From: Hymenobacter sp. GOD-10R
GTDB lineage: Bacteria; Bacteroidota; Bacteroidia; Cytophagales; Hymenobacteraceae
Direction of reading: 5' to 3'
Assembly (NCBI RefSeq): GCF_035609205.1
Contig: NZ_CP141184.1
Location: 3,252,501-3,316,500 of the forward strand
DNA length: 64,000 nucleotides
The position numbers were made by a program, and so were the translations under genes. This document shows, in pieces, positions 25,107-34,197 of the stretch. The stretch's first letter is position 1. Every line of letters starts with the position of its first letter. Under the pieces are notes generated by a model. The model was given only the letters and a program-made list of their open reading frames with translations, had not been told where the DNA came from and searched no databases.

Positions 25107-27731
25107 CTACAACCTAGGGTCCACGGCCTCACTCTCCAGCGCTAGCACCCCGAACACGCACTGGTGCACTGCCCGCAGCGGCTGACCTGACACGAAGCGC
25201 TCTAAGCCTTCCACGCCCAGGGTGAATTCGCGCAAAGCTAGGTTGCGCTTGGCTTTCACGGACCGTTCGCGCAGGCGCTCTAGGTTGCCGGGCAGGAGGT
25301 AGTCGGGGCCGTAGATGATGCGCAGGTACTCGCGGCCGCGGCACTTGAGGGCAGGCTGCACCAGGCCCTTGCGACTAGCGGGAATGAAGTCGTAGGGCTT
25401 CACCACCATACCTTCGCCGCCGGCCGCCGTGAGATCAGTCCACCACTGGGTGGCGGCTTCCACGTCGGCTAGGTCATCTAGGCGTACCACCCGGTAGGGC
25501 GTGGCGCGGAGCAGGCCTTCGTCGGCGCGGCAGATGGCGCGCAGGGTTTCCATGTGCCAAGCGTGGTCTTTCCCAAAATACGTGTGTCCCTCGGTGGCAA
25601 GCAGGTGGAAAGGAGCTAGGCGCAAATCGGCGAGGCTCTCCACCGGCCAGCAGTAGCGGCGGTAAGCCTCGGCGTACTGCTCAGCGGCGGTTTGGCGAGC
25701 CGTGGTGCGAGCTAGCAATTCCTCAATCCCGTCGAGGCCGCGGGAGCTAGCTTGGCTAAGCACGGCCGCGGCTTCGGGCAGGGCAGCCGTGGCCGCTGCG
25801 GCGACAGCAGCGTATTGGTCCTTGATCAACTGCTGCGCCTTGGCCGACCACGGCAGCAACTCGGCATCGAGGCAGAGCCAGTCGGTGTGGAACTGGTCCC
25901 AAAAGCCGGATTTTGTCAAGGCTTCTTGCAGGCGAGCTAGGAAAGCGGCTTCCAGGGTCGAGTCGTTGAAGAAGTTGCGGCCCGTGCGGGTATAGCAGCG
26001 GCCGGGACCTTCCCCAATTACGCCGAAGCGTCGCCGGGCGGCTTCTTCGTCGCGGGCCAGCACTACGACTACGCGGCTGCCCATGTGCTTTTCCTCGCAA
26101 ACGACGCGTTCCACACCCTGACGCCGGAAGTAGTCGAAGGCTTCGGCGGGGTGCTCCAACATATCGGGCAGGGCGCTGGTCTCCGAAGGCGACATCGTCG
26201 GCGGCAGGTACAGCAGCCACTTCGGATTCAGCGCAAACCGCGACATCACCTCCAAGGCCGCCACGGCATTCTCTTCCCGAATGGTCACCGACGGCAGCAA
26301 GCGCGTCTTAATAATCTGCTTGCCAGTCACGTCGCGGATATCGAGTACGTCGTCGTGCTGCTGTTGGGCCGTGAGTTGGCTAGTGCCTTCTTGACTTTGG
26401 GCATTGGCTTCGGCCAACTGGCGTAGGTAGTCCAACGGGCGCACCGGCTCGCAGTACACCTGGGCGGCGGGCACGCTTACTAGCTCGCGCTCGGGGTAGC
26501 GCAACGCCGTGAGGCGACCACCGAACACGCAACCCGTGTCGATATCAATGGTGTTATTGAGCCACTCGGGGGCGGGCACGGGCGTGTGGCCGTACACCAC
26601 CATGGCGCGGCCGCGGTACTCGGCGGCCCAATTGTAGCGCACTGGCAGACCAAACTCGTCGATTTCGCCCGTGGTCTCGCCATACAAAGCAAAGGCGCGC
26701 ACAGCTCCCGAGCCGCGGCCCTGCATTTCTTCGCGCATGCCAGCGTGGGCTACCACCAGCTTGCCGCCATCCAGCACGTAGTGGCTCACCAGGCCATCAA
26801 TGAACTGCCGCACTTGGTTCTTGAACGTATCCGACTCGCCGGCAAGTTGGGCCAGCGTTTCGGCGAAGCCATGTTGCTCGTTCACATGCTTACCATAGAG
26901 GTGGCGGAGCAGCTTACTATCGTGGTTGCCGGGTACGCACAGGGCTAGGCCATCCTGCACCATGCGCATTACCAAGCGTAGCACGGCAGGCGAATCGGGG
27001 CCGCGGTCAACAAGGTCACCCAGGAATAAAGCCCGCCGACCAGCGGGAGCCGTTACGCGGACCCCTAGGTCACGGGCGTCTTGCGTGGGTTCGGTTTCGA
27101 CGGTATAGCCGAGGTCGGTGAGCAGCTGCACTAGCTCTAGGTAGCAGCCGTGCACGTCGCCGATAATATCGAAGGGACCGGTATCCTGTTTGCGGTTGCT
27201 GTAGAGCGGGTCGCGCACGATAGTCTGCACTGCGTCAATTTCCTCGGTATTGTGCAGGTGATAGATGTGGCGAAAGCCTTCCTGTTTGAGGAATTTAAGG
27301 CTGCGGCGTAGCTGCTGACGCTGCTGCGGTACTACGTGCCGACCTAGGTGTTGCCGCTCCGCGCGGGCGCGGTTACGGTTTTCGGCCACGTAGTCGGGCA
27401 CGTCGAGGATGATGGCGGCGGGCAGCACGTGGTACTCGCGGGCTAGCTGAATGAGGCTCTTGCGGGCTTCGGGCTGCACGTTGGTCGCATCGACGACGGT
27501 GAGCAGGCCGCGCTTCAAGCGCATGCCTACTAAGTAGTGCAGCAGCGCAAACGCATCGGGCGTGGCTGTTTGGTCGTTTTCGTCATCGGATACTAGGCCG
27601 CGACAGTGGTCCGACGACACGATTTCCGTTGGCTTAAATAAGCGGCGGGCAAACGTACTCTTCCCCGAGCCGGAAGTGCCGATGAGTAGGACTAAGGAGA
27701 GTTCGGGAAGCTTAATAGTGGTGAGCGACAT
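25107..27731 (-). CDS. pnkp: polynucleotide kinase-phosphatase-ligase (bacterial Pnkp)
   Basis: 874 residues, the same size as Clostridium thermocellum Pnkp (870). Three modules follow in order: a 5'-OH kinase with P-loop GTSGSGKST at 18-26; a calcineurin-type 2',3'-phosphatase with GDVHG at 191-195, GDLVDRGPDS at 238-247, GNHD at 268-271 and later His329 and His382; and a ligase/adenylyltransferase with EEKHMGSR around Lys548. In known systems Pnkp heals and seals cut tRNA or other RNA, and with Hen1 it leaves a 2'-O-methylated junction that resists re-cutting. hen1 lies 2.5 kb away on the same strand, which supports this pairing, although they are not adjacent. The start is 28 bp from the divergent HAD gene. 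Confidence 0.93.
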   Translation of the reverse strand: MSLTTIKLPELSLVLLIGTSGSGKSTFARRLFKPTEIVSSDHCRGLVSDDENDQTATPDAFALLHYLVGMRLKRGLLTVVDATNVQPEARKSLIQLAREYHVLPAAIILDVPDYVAENRNRARAERQHLGRHVVPQQRQQLRRSLKFLKQEGFRHIYHLHNTEEIDAVQTIVRDPLYSNRKQDTGPFDIIGDVHGCYLELVQLLTDLGYTVETEPTQDARDLGVRVTAPAGRRALFLGDLVDRGPDSPAVLRLVMRMVQDGLALCVPGNHDSKLLRHLYGKHVNEQHGFAETLAQLAGESDTFKNQVRQFIDGLVSHYVLDGGKLVVAHAGMREEMQGRGSGAVRAFALYGETTGEIDEFGLPVRYNWAAEYRGRAMVVYGHTPVPAPEWLNNTIDIDTGCVFGGRLTALRYPERELVSVPAAQVYCEPVRPLDYLRQLAEANAQSQEGTSQLTAQQQHDDVLDIRDVTGKQIIKTRLLPSVTIREENAVAALEVMSRFALNPKWLLYLPPTMSPSETSALPDMLEHPAEAFDYFRRQGVERVVCEEKHMGSRVVVVLARDEEAARRRFGVIGEGPGRCYTRTGRNFFNDSTLEAAFLARLQEALTKSGFWDQFHTDWLCLDAELLPWSAKAQQLIKDQYAAVAAAATAALPEAAAVLSQASSRGLDGIEELLARTTARQTAAEQYAEAYRRYCWPVESLADLRLAPFHLLATEGHTYFGKDHAWHMETLRAICRADEGLLRATPYRVVRLDDLADVEAATQWWTDLTAAGGEGMVVKPYDFIPASRKGLVQPALKCRGREYLRIIYGPDYLLPGNLERLRERSVKAKRNLALREFTLGVEGLERFVSGQPLRAVHQCVFGVLALESEAVDPRL

Positions 27732-27759
27732 TGGACTAGTAACGTGTAATTTCGCCTAG

Positions 27760-28182
27760 ATGATAAGACTTTATTTGGATATCGACGGGGTGTTGCTGAC
27801 GACCAAACATACACAGGCTGCGGTTGGCGTCGATGCATTTATTGATTTTGTTACGAGCAACTTTGATTGCTATTGGCTGACAACCCATTGCAAAGGAGAT
27901 AGTGCCACTGCCTTACGCTATGTCGCGCGGTTTTTGGAGCCTACTATCGTTGAGAAACTTAGCAAAGCGGTTCAGCCAACCAATTGGGATGCGCTAAAGA
28001 CCGACGCTGTTGATATGCGTTCCGATTTCTACTGGCTAGATGATTGCCCCTTACAGGTAGAAGTAGCACAGATGCGAGCCAATGGTGTCGATGCTAGACT
28101 GATCTTGGTTGATCTAAATCGCACTGATGAGCTTCTCAAAATTCAAATGCATTTGCAGGGAATACACCAACTAAATGATTGA
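27760..28182 (+). CDS. small HAD-like protein
   Basis: 140 residues. The start holds a HAD motif I, LDIDGVL, with Asp7 and Asp9. A second acidic pair WLDDCP lies near residue 90, in the position of HAD motif IV. There is no clear cap domain. It could be a phosphatase acting on nucleotides or RNA ends, or inactive. It shares a 28 bp divergent gap with pnkp, so their promoters must lie inside each other's coding starts or be shared. Confidence 0.65.
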   Translation: MIRLYLDIDGVLLTTKHTQAAVGVDAFIDFVTSNFDCYWLTTHCKGDSATALRYVARFLEPTIVEKLSKAVQPTNWDALKTDAVDMRSDFYWLDDCPLQVEVAQMRANGVDARLILVDLNRTDELLKIQMHLQGIHQLND

Positions 28183-28370
28183 TAATCATATGTCACAACC
28201 GGGCCGATGGTGCGGTTCGTGTCACTGTGAGATGATTGCGCATTCTCCACGAAGCCACTATTAAACAATTAGGGTAAGATCTCTGGTTAGAACTTAGATA
28301 GAGTTTCTCAATTGCAGAAAGCGTAAGCCTTAGGCATAGGATTAACACAATTTAAATCAGTAAAAACTAG

Positions 28371-28796
28371 ATGGATACTCCTTTAATAGTTGAGCAGATT
28401 TACGCCACTCCGATTGAAGAAGTCTGGCAAGCGCTAACGGATAAAAACAAAATGCGCGTATGGTATTTCCCTCAATTGCAAGCTTTTGAGCCTGTGGTTG
28501 GCTCCCAGTTTGTGTTTACCCATGATGGATCACCTTATCAGAAAGAATGGCGGGTGACGCAAGTCGTAGCGGGAAGAAAACTAGCCCATAGCTGGGTGTA
28601 TCAAGGGTACCCCGGCTGGTCTGAAGTAATCTTTGCCTTAGTGGCGGAAGGCGATAAAACCAGACTGACGCTTACGCATACTGGGTTGGCTAGCTTTCCG
28701 CACGATCCTCACTTTGCACGACATCGGTTTGAAGATGGCTGGCACCGAATTATTGGAACCACCCTGAAAAATTACCTCGGTAAAAATCACAATTAA
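28371..28796 (+). CDS. SRPBCC (AHSA1-like) domain protein
   Basis: 141 residues matching the START-like AHSA1 family: VEQIYATPIEEVWQALTDKN at the start, GSQFVFTH, LAHSWVYQGYPGWSEVIFAL, and the terminal helix GWHRIIGTTLKNYL. Such proteins have a deep hydrophobic pocket for a small ligand. No ligand or partner can be named. It lies inside the pnkp-hen1 interval, more AT-rich than the flanks. Confidence 0.8.
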   Translation: MDTPLIVEQIYATPIEEVWQALTDKNKMRVWYFPQLQAFEPVVGSQFVFTHDGSPYQKEWRVTQVVAGRKLAHSWVYQGYPGWSEVIFALVAEGDKTRLTLTHTGLASFPHDPHFARHRFEDGWHRIIGTTLKNYLGKNHN

Positions 28797-28866
28797 CACC
28801 TTGGTGATGGAATCCGTATGGTTCGTTTCCCCGTTTGAGAGGAGGGAAGCTATAGCCTAAGCGGTA

Positions 28867-30213
28867 ATGAATTGTACATCGGAAGATTTAGCCGAAATTG
28901 TTTTCAAGAAATTAGAAAACGCCAAAACAGATTATCCGCATCCTAGCGCAGGAATATTAAATAAGCTGTTTTCGGATCTGTTTTTTGCCAGCCTGAAAAC
29001 CGAAGAAGGGCAGCTAACGAAAGTAACCATCACGTTAATTGATCCGAAAGATCCGGACCCGAGTCCGCCGGAGCGCATTGTAGCGCACCGGTGGAACTAT
29101 ATCAACTTTGAAGAACGAATTCCCTTCACGGTTAAGAATTTAGTGAAGCTCTCGAAAGCGGCCGACCCGCTCAGTTCTTCATTGGCCGTGTACTACGAGA
29201 ATAACTCGCTTTTTATTTGGGGAATGATCGACCAGGCGATTCATTATCAAAGCTTCCTGAACTACGAAGGCGATTCGGAACCCGAGCAGCCCGGACTTTT
29301 CCAGGCCACCATTGCAGACGTAGGAAATATCTACGTCATGTTCGATTACGAATTAATTGCTACGCTCAAGCAAAATGTACTGATTAGTAATTATATCGAT
29401 GTTTTCCGGCAAGGACCAATTAATGGTATTTTGAAAAAAAGCGCGGAACTCTACAAAAAAGAAATTAGAAGCTACGTGCAACAAGAGTTTCCCGGTGAGA
29501 AGCTAGAGGAGTGGGAAAAGTACACGGAAGATTCTATAAGCGAGGCTATTTCGCGTATTCTGCTGGTCATGCAAGAGTACCAACACGGGGGCGCTTTCCT
29601 GATAACCGCCAATGCGTTGCGCTCTGGTCTGAGCATCAAGCATGCGTTATCTTACGATCGGTTGTTCAAGACGATTACCAATAATATAAAATTGGAAGTT
29701 GCCAATTACACGTATACCAACGCTATTGTTACGGAATTCTTGGAACCCGAAAAGGATACTATTCCAACGGCCGCGTATTTAAAAGAGAATATTGCGGATT
29801 ATGAGAAAAAAGAAGCATACGACGAGCTAAAAGGTACTATTCGATTTATTGCTTCTTTGTCGTGCATTGATGGGTTGGTAGTATTTGACCCTGATTTAAA
29901 AGTAAGAGGGTTTGGAGCTGTTATAAAAGTTAAATCGTTGCCGGAGGAAGTATTTGTTTCTAAAACAGCAACGGCTTCGCAAAGTGCTCTTTCGTCTATT
30001 ACGCCCAATCATTTTGGCACCCGCCACCGGTCGATGTTCTCCTATTGCTGGAATAACATGGGCAGTCTAGGTTTTGTGGTGTCGCAGGACGGGGATATTC
30101 GAGCTATTACGCGCGTCGATGATAAACTAGTTATGTGGGAAAACATTAAAGTGCAGCGCTTTATTAAAAGCGAAAAGCTGAACCGCTCGATGCGGCTCAG
30201 AATTCGAAAATAA
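28867..30213 (+). CDS. DisA-like (DACNV-type) sensor protein
   Basis: 448 residues. The C-terminal 120 residues resemble the diadenylate cyclase (DisA_N) fold: IDGLVVFDPDLKVRGFGA at about 334-351 corresponds to the DGA segment, HFGTRHRSMF at 382-391 to the conserved GTRHR/RHR loop, and VVSQDGDIRAI at 404-414 to the last strand. The DGA catalytic triplet reads DGL here. The N-terminal 320 residues have no recognised domain. Proteins of this group have been named DACNV and predicted to sense nucleotides in RNA-repair and conflict operons. Convergent with hen1 (10 bp gap). It could be an active cyclase, or a nucleotide sensor that tells the repair system when damage or a second messenger is present. 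Confidence 0.65.
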   Translation: MNCTSEDLAEIVFKKLENAKTDYPHPSAGILNKLFSDLFFASLKTEEGQLTKVTITLIDPKDPDPSPPERIVAHRWNYINFEERIPFTVKNLVKLSKAADPLSSSLAVYYENNSLFIWGMIDQAIHYQSFLNYEGDSEPEQPGLFQATIADVGNIYVMFDYELIATLKQNVLISNYIDVFRQGPINGILKKSAELYKKEIRSYVQQEFPGEKLEEWEKYTEDSISEAISRILLVMQEYQHGGAFLITANALRSGLSIKHALSYDRLFKTITNNIKLEVANYTYTNAIVTEFLEPEKDTIPTAAYLKENIADYEKKEAYDELKGTIRFIASLSCIDGLVVFDPDLKVRGFGAVIKVKSLPEEVFVSKTATASQSALSSITPNHFGTRHRSMFSYCWNNMGSLGFVVSQDGDIRAITRVDDKLVMWENIKVQRFIKSEKLNRSMRLRIRK

Positions 30214-30223
30214 ACGACAGGGT

Positions 30224-31675
30224 TTACTGCTCGAAGATGGCGAGTTGGGAAGGCGCGCCCACTTCCGAGCCGATCGGACCTAGGGGTTCGATCCATGCGC
30301 GGTAGCCGTGCCGCTCGGCTACGCCGTTGGCCCACTCCGCAAACTGCGCCCGCGTCCACTCGAAGCGGTGGTCGAGGTGGCGAAACTCGCCGGCGGAGAG
30401 CTGCGCGTACCGTTGGTTGTAGTCGGCGTTGGGCGTGGTGATGAGCACGGCGCCGGGGCGGGCTCGGGCAAATACCACTTGCTCAAACGCAGCTAGGCGG
30501 CTCTCGTCGAGGTGCTCAATAACTTCTACGACGGCCGCCGCGTCGTAGCCTACTAGGCGCGGGTCGTGGTAGAGCAGAGAGCCCTGCGTGAGGGTGAGCC
30601 GCTCGCGCTGGCGCGGTGGCATCTCCGCTACGTGTAGCCGTTCTTGCGCCCGCTGCAACTCCTGCCACGATACATCCAACGCTAGAATGTGCTCGATTCG
30701 TGGGTTCTTGAGCAGGCGCCGCACCAGTTTGCCTTCGCCACAACCTAGGTCTAGCACACGTTGCGCGCCCAGCTGGCTGATTGCCTCGGCTACGCGGTCT
30801 AAGCGCAAGTCGTGAAGGTTTTGCTTCGGGGAAGCTGGTGTGTGTGCGTCATTGACTACGCTGGTTGGCGTATACGTATCTGTCGTTTCTCCCGCAGGCA
30901 GCGCTTCCGTGGGAAGATCATCCGTGGGTGCGCTCTCGCCTTCCAGCAGGCGTTCGAGCGTCGGGTTCACGTACTGGGCTAAGTTGCGCAAGTAACGGCG
31001 CGTAATAAATTCTCGTTGGGGGTGTTGCGGGAGCCAGGTGGCGCCGCGGTGCAGGAGCTTTTCGGCTTCGGCCTCGTTGATCCAATAGTGTTTGTCGCCA
31101 CGGTCGAGTACGGGAATGAGCACGTAGAGATGGGAGAGTAAGTCGCGCAAGCGCACCGCCGGATGGCGTAGACGTAAGGTAAAGTAGCGGCTATTTCCCC
31201 AGGCAGGCACGGTTGGGTCGAGCAAGTGGGCTTCCGTTTCCACTTCGTAGCCCAGGGGTGCGAATAGCCCTTGCAGTTGCTCGGCGCTGGCGGCGGGTAT
31301 CACTGCCACAGTAGCTTCTAGGGGCAACAGGGCGTCGGGTAGGTCGGGGCGGTCCTTACAGGTGCCGTTCATGGCCGTGTTGAACGCCTTACTCAGGGCA
31401 GTGCTGAGGAAGGAGGACGCCACGTAGGGCCGGTCGTTGACGTACTGCTCCAGGGCAAATCCCTCGCCGGCCGGTCCGCGGTGGTTGCGCACCAGCGCAA
31501 TCGGGTCGATGTCGAGTAGCAGGGCCGCGGTGCAGCGCTCGGAGCTAGCTTCGGGGTAGAAAATATGGGCTTGCCCGGCAGCGATGTCAATGGTTTGCAG
31601 GCGGGCCGGATTCTTGTGTAACAAATAACCTAGGTCGGTAGCAGGCTGGTGGGTAGTGGTGATGGTAAGCAGCAT
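30224..31675 (-). CDS. hen1: 3'-terminal RNA ribose 2'-O-methyltransferase Hen1
   Basis: The start is taken at Met 31675 (MLLTITTTHQPATDLGYLLH), the typical Hen1 beginning; the frame runs 17 codons further upstream. 483 residues. The N-terminal half is the bacterial Hen1 Pnkp-activating domain. The C-terminal methyltransferase has the SAM motif VLDLGCGEGK at 307-316 and the Mn-binding set E384, E387, H388 (EVIEH) with His433 or His436. A low-complexity linker spans 245-285. Known Hen1 proteins methylate the 2'-OH of the 3'-terminal nucleotide before ligation and help Pnkp ligase fold. Confidence 0.92.
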   Translation of the reverse strand: MLLTITTTHQPATDLGYLLHKNPARLQTIDIAAGQAHIFYPEASSERCTAALLLDIDPIALVRNHRGPAGEGFALEQYVNDRPYVASSFLSTALSKAFNTAMNGTCKDRPDLPDALLPLEATVAVIPAASAEQLQGLFAPLGYEVETEAHLLDPTVPAWGNSRYFTLRLRHPAVRLRDLLSHLYVLIPVLDRGDKHYWINEAEAEKLLHRGATWLPQHPQREFITRRYLRNLAQYVNPTLERLLEGESAPTDDLPTEALPAGETTDTYTPTSVVNDAHTPASPKQNLHDLRLDRVAEAISQLGAQRVLDLGCGEGKLVRRLLKNPRIEHILALDVSWQELQRAQERLHVAEMPPRQRERLTLTQGSLLYHDPRLVGYDAAAVVEVIEHLDESRLAAFEQVVFARARPGAVLITTPNADYNQRYAQLSAGEFRHLDHRFEWTRAQFAEWANGVAERHGYRAWIEPLGPIGSEVGAPSQLAIFEQ

Positions 31676-31752
31676 TTCTGGATAAAAACAATAGAATAGG
31701 AAGTTGCCTTGAGGGGCGCGCCACAAGATACGGAAGTCGCAAACGTGAAAAG

Positions 31753-31786
31753 TTGACTTGTAAGAAAATCCTGGAAGCTACCTTTG
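31753..31786 (+). promoter_or_regulatory. promoter of the TSP3-repeat outer-membrane protein
   Basis: TTGACTTG at 31753-31760 and TACCTTTG at 31779-31786, about 18 bp apart, fit the Bacteroidota consensus. The start codon is 72 bp downstream. Confidence 0.55.
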
Positions 31787-31857
31787 CCCCAAAAACCTTA
31801 TCAGCAGGGCCAAGTATAGGACCTTATTATTATAGTGTGTGCTCTGAATTCGTGTCT

Positions 31858-33204
31858 ATGAAATTACCTTTCTCCCGGGCCACAGTGGTAATTATGGGTC
31901 TAGGGCTTGGGCTGACAATAGCGTCGCGCAGCCACGCGCAAACCGCCGATAAAAAGACGACAATTAGCGTGTATGGCAGTACTCTACAGTATCATGGCGA
32001 CCTAGGCTCAGAGTGGTTTACGCGCAACAAAATAGAGTACGGCGGTGGTCTCACCTTTAGCCGCTACCTAGTGAAGGGAGTAGACCTAGGGCTGGCGCTA
32101 AGCTACGGCAACCTGAAGTTCAACGCTGATCCGCCCAAAAACGAGCAGTTCTATTTGGAAGGCCAAGCGGTGCGGGGCTTTGCGGCCAGCGTAGCGAATG
32201 TGGGTGTTCCCATCAAGCTGAAGCTGAACAATGGTACGTGGGCCTTGAAGGAAGATGCCTTCTTTGCCCCGTACCTGCTAGTGCAGCCGGGCGCGTTCTT
32301 GGCCCGCACGAGCCGCCGTTTTGCCGACGAGTTAGCGCCCAACTCCACTGCCGATATCTACGCCTTCGACGTGATGGCCGCGGCCGGAATCAAGCTGCAG
32401 TTTTCTCCTGGCTTTTCTGTGTTCGTGCAAACGGGCCAGCATTACTCCCTCAGCGACCGGATTGATGGGGTAGCGCTGGCGGGCAACTATAGCGACCGGT
32501 ACCTGCAGCATACCGCTGGCCTGAGCTTTGGCTTAGGCAAGGTGAAAGACGAAGACCAAGACGGGGTGCCCGACCGTAAGGATAAGTGCGCCAGTACGCC
32601 GAAGGGCGTAGCCGTAGACCTGAACGGTTGTCCGCTCGATGGGGATGGGGACGGGGTGCCGGATGCACAAGATAAATGTCCCACCGAAAAAGGTTTAGTT
32701 TCCCTGCAAGGCTGCCCCGATTCTGATGGTGACGGTATTACCGACAGGGAAGATACATGTCCTGAAATACCCGGCCGCGTTCAACTGCAAGGCTGCCCGG
32801 ACTCTGACGGTGACGGAGTAATTGACCCCAACGACAAGTGCCCCCGTACGCCCGCTGACACGCCCGTTGATGCCAGTGGCTGCCCACTCGACCGCGACGG
32901 TGACGGCGTACCCGACCGTTCCGACCGATGCCCCGACCGTCCTGGCTCGGCTGCAAATAAGGGGTGCCCCGGAGTAACACCGCAACCTAGGCTCAACCCA
33001 GGCCCTAAGCGAAAGCTACCCCTGATGCCTGCTAAGTATGGGGCCGCCGCCAAATGGCGGGTACCAGTTGCGGCCGGTAAGAAAGTCCCTCTACGTCCTT
33101 TGCCCGCTCGGAAGGTGGTCCCCGCGCAAAAATGGCCGGCTTCTAAATGGTCGAAGCCGGCGAAAGTGGGGCCTGTGAAGAAGCTAGCTCCGAAGAAGCA
33201 ATGA
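31858..33204 (+). CDS. outer-membrane protein with thrombospondin-type-3 repeats and basic tail
   Basis: The start is placed at Met 31858, which begins a signal peptide ending near SHAQ; the open frame reaches back to 31753. 448 residues. A small outer-membrane beta-barrel (about 30-240) is followed by six calcium-binding TSP3 repeats (DEDQDGVPDRKDKC, DGDGDGVPDAQDKC, DSDGDGITDREDTC and three more). Family members usually end in an OmpA peptidoglycan-binding domain. Here a roughly 65-residue tail rich in Lys, Pro and Ala, with no Asp or Glu and repeated KW pairs, takes its place. It may bind peptidoglycan, LPS or another acidic surface polymer. Confidence 0.8.
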   Translation: MKLPFSRATVVIMGLGLGLTIASRSHAQTADKKTTISVYGSTLQYHGDLGSEWFTRNKIEYGGGLTFSRYLVKGVDLGLALSYGNLKFNADPPKNEQFYLEGQAVRGFAASVANVGVPIKLKLNNGTWALKEDAFFAPYLLVQPGAFLARTSRRFADELAPNSTADIYAFDVMAAAGIKLQFSPGFSVFVQTGQHYSLSDRIDGVALAGNYSDRYLQHTAGLSFGLGKVKDEDQDGVPDRKDKCASTPKGVAVDLNGCPLDGDGDGVPDAQDKCPTEKGLVSLQGCPDSDGDGITDREDTCPEIPGRVQLQGCPDSDGDGVIDPNDKCPRTPADTPVDASGCPLDRDGDGVPDRSDRCPDRPGSAANKGCPGVTPQPRLNPGPKRKLPLMPAKYGAAAKWRVPVAAGKKVPLRPLPARKVVPAQKWPASKWSKPAKVGPVKKLAPKKQ

Positions 33205-33210
33205 TGCAGA

Positions 33211-33255
33211 TACAACGAAAACGGCACGCCAGGTAGGCGTGCCGTTTTCGTTGTA
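33211..33255. terminator. strong bidirectional terminator
   Basis: TACAACGAAAACGGCACGCC and its exact complement flank a five-base loop. It lies between the TSP3 protein gene and the small minus-strand gene at 33293-33565. Confidence 0.85.
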
Positions 33256-33292
33256 TTAGGACTGTAAACAAACTTCTAAATAAGACGGCGGC

Positions 33293-33565
33293 TTAGTTTA
33301 GCCATACGGTGTACAGCAGCTCGAAGCGGTGTGGGGCGTAGGCATTGTAGTAAGGAGCTTCGCCCTGAAAACCTAGCACGTGTACTAGGGGTAGGCCTTC
33401 TAGGTGAGAGTCAACGACGCGCACCGGATAAAACTGGCCTTCCTCGGGCCAGTCGCCCACGTGGTTGCCAGGACGCTGGCTAGCATCTAGGCAGCGGGCG
33501 TACTCAATGACAGGCGCATGGCGCGTGGCTTCGGCGAGCGTGAGGTTGGCTACTTCGTGTGGCAT
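33293..33565 (-). CDS. hypothetical 90-residue protein
   Basis: The start is chosen at Met 33565 (MPHEVANLTLAEATRHAPVI); the frame extends 17 codons upstream without a protein-like sequence. The product is a small acidic to neutral globular protein with aromatic C-terminus (RFELLYTVWLN). No family is recognised. It has coding-like composition and ends just after a terminator shared with the neighbour. Confidence 0.55.
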   Translation of the reverse strand: MPHEVANLTLAEATRHAPVIEYARCLDASQRPGNHVGDWPEEGQFYPVRVVDSHLEGLPLVHVLGFQGEAPYYNAYAPHRFELLYTVWLN

Positions 33566-33959
33566 GAGGTGAAGATATAGATTTCTACCGGATAGCAAGC
33601 GCAATTGACTTGCCAAGTGGAGCTACCGGTTCACTGCGTTCTAGGAGAGTAAACCCCCTAGCCTTCGAACGGTTCCCGAAAAGCTACAAATCCATGAAAT
33701 ACTAAACTGGGGACTGCTTTGCTATACTAAGATCCTTCCTGTGTACGCTAACCTTAGAAAGATGCCTTTTAGCAGGCGAAATGCTATGCTGGTCTGCTAC
33801 TCTCACTTATATGACTAAAACTATTTTAATTATTATAATATAAATAGTAATATACTTAAGTTTGAGTCTTGCATTACCTCTTCTGACAGTTCGGTGCCAT
33901 GACAGACAGAGTTTTCTACGCGCGCACCACCCGAGTTCACACACCTTTTGCCCTTTTTC
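33566..33959. other. intergenic stretch without a gene
   Basis: Roughly 390 bases of AT-rich DNA around the run ttttaattattataatata (33822-33841). No hairpin, RNA gene or convincing frame was seen. It must contain the promoter of the small protein at 33960. Confidence 0.6.
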
Positions 33960-34166
33960 ATGCCCTCATTCGAAATAGGCGATTTAGTTCGCCTTAAATC
34001 CGATGACAGTGGTGAGTTGCTGCAAGTAATGCTCATCGACCCAACTGTCGAAAAATCCATTAAGTGTCTGCCACATGCACAGTTGCACCAAGGCCTTCGC
34101 GGATTTCTCTCCTTCTCCGACCATTATCCTGATGAGTTGGAACACGTAACACCTCCTGGTAACTAA
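33960..34166 (+). CDS. small YodC/DUF2158-like protein
   Basis: About 68 residues. Met 33960 is preferred to Met 33948 because the family-like start FEIGDLVRLKSDDSGELLQV follows it directly. A short beta-rich fold as in DUF2158 proteins (GDxVxLKSGG) is likely. No role is known. A terminator begins at its stop codon. Confidence 0.55.
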   Translation: MPSFEIGDLVRLKSDDSGELLQVMLIDPTVEKSIKCLPHAQLHQGLRGFLSFSDHYPDELEHVTPPGN

Positions 34167-34197
34167 AAAAGGCCCGTCTTATAGACGGGCCTTTTTT
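34165..34197 (+). terminator. intrinsic terminator
   Basis: AAAAAAGGCCCGTCT and AGACGGGCCTTTTTT form a hairpin ending in a T-run directly at the stop codon of the small gene. Confidence 0.9.
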
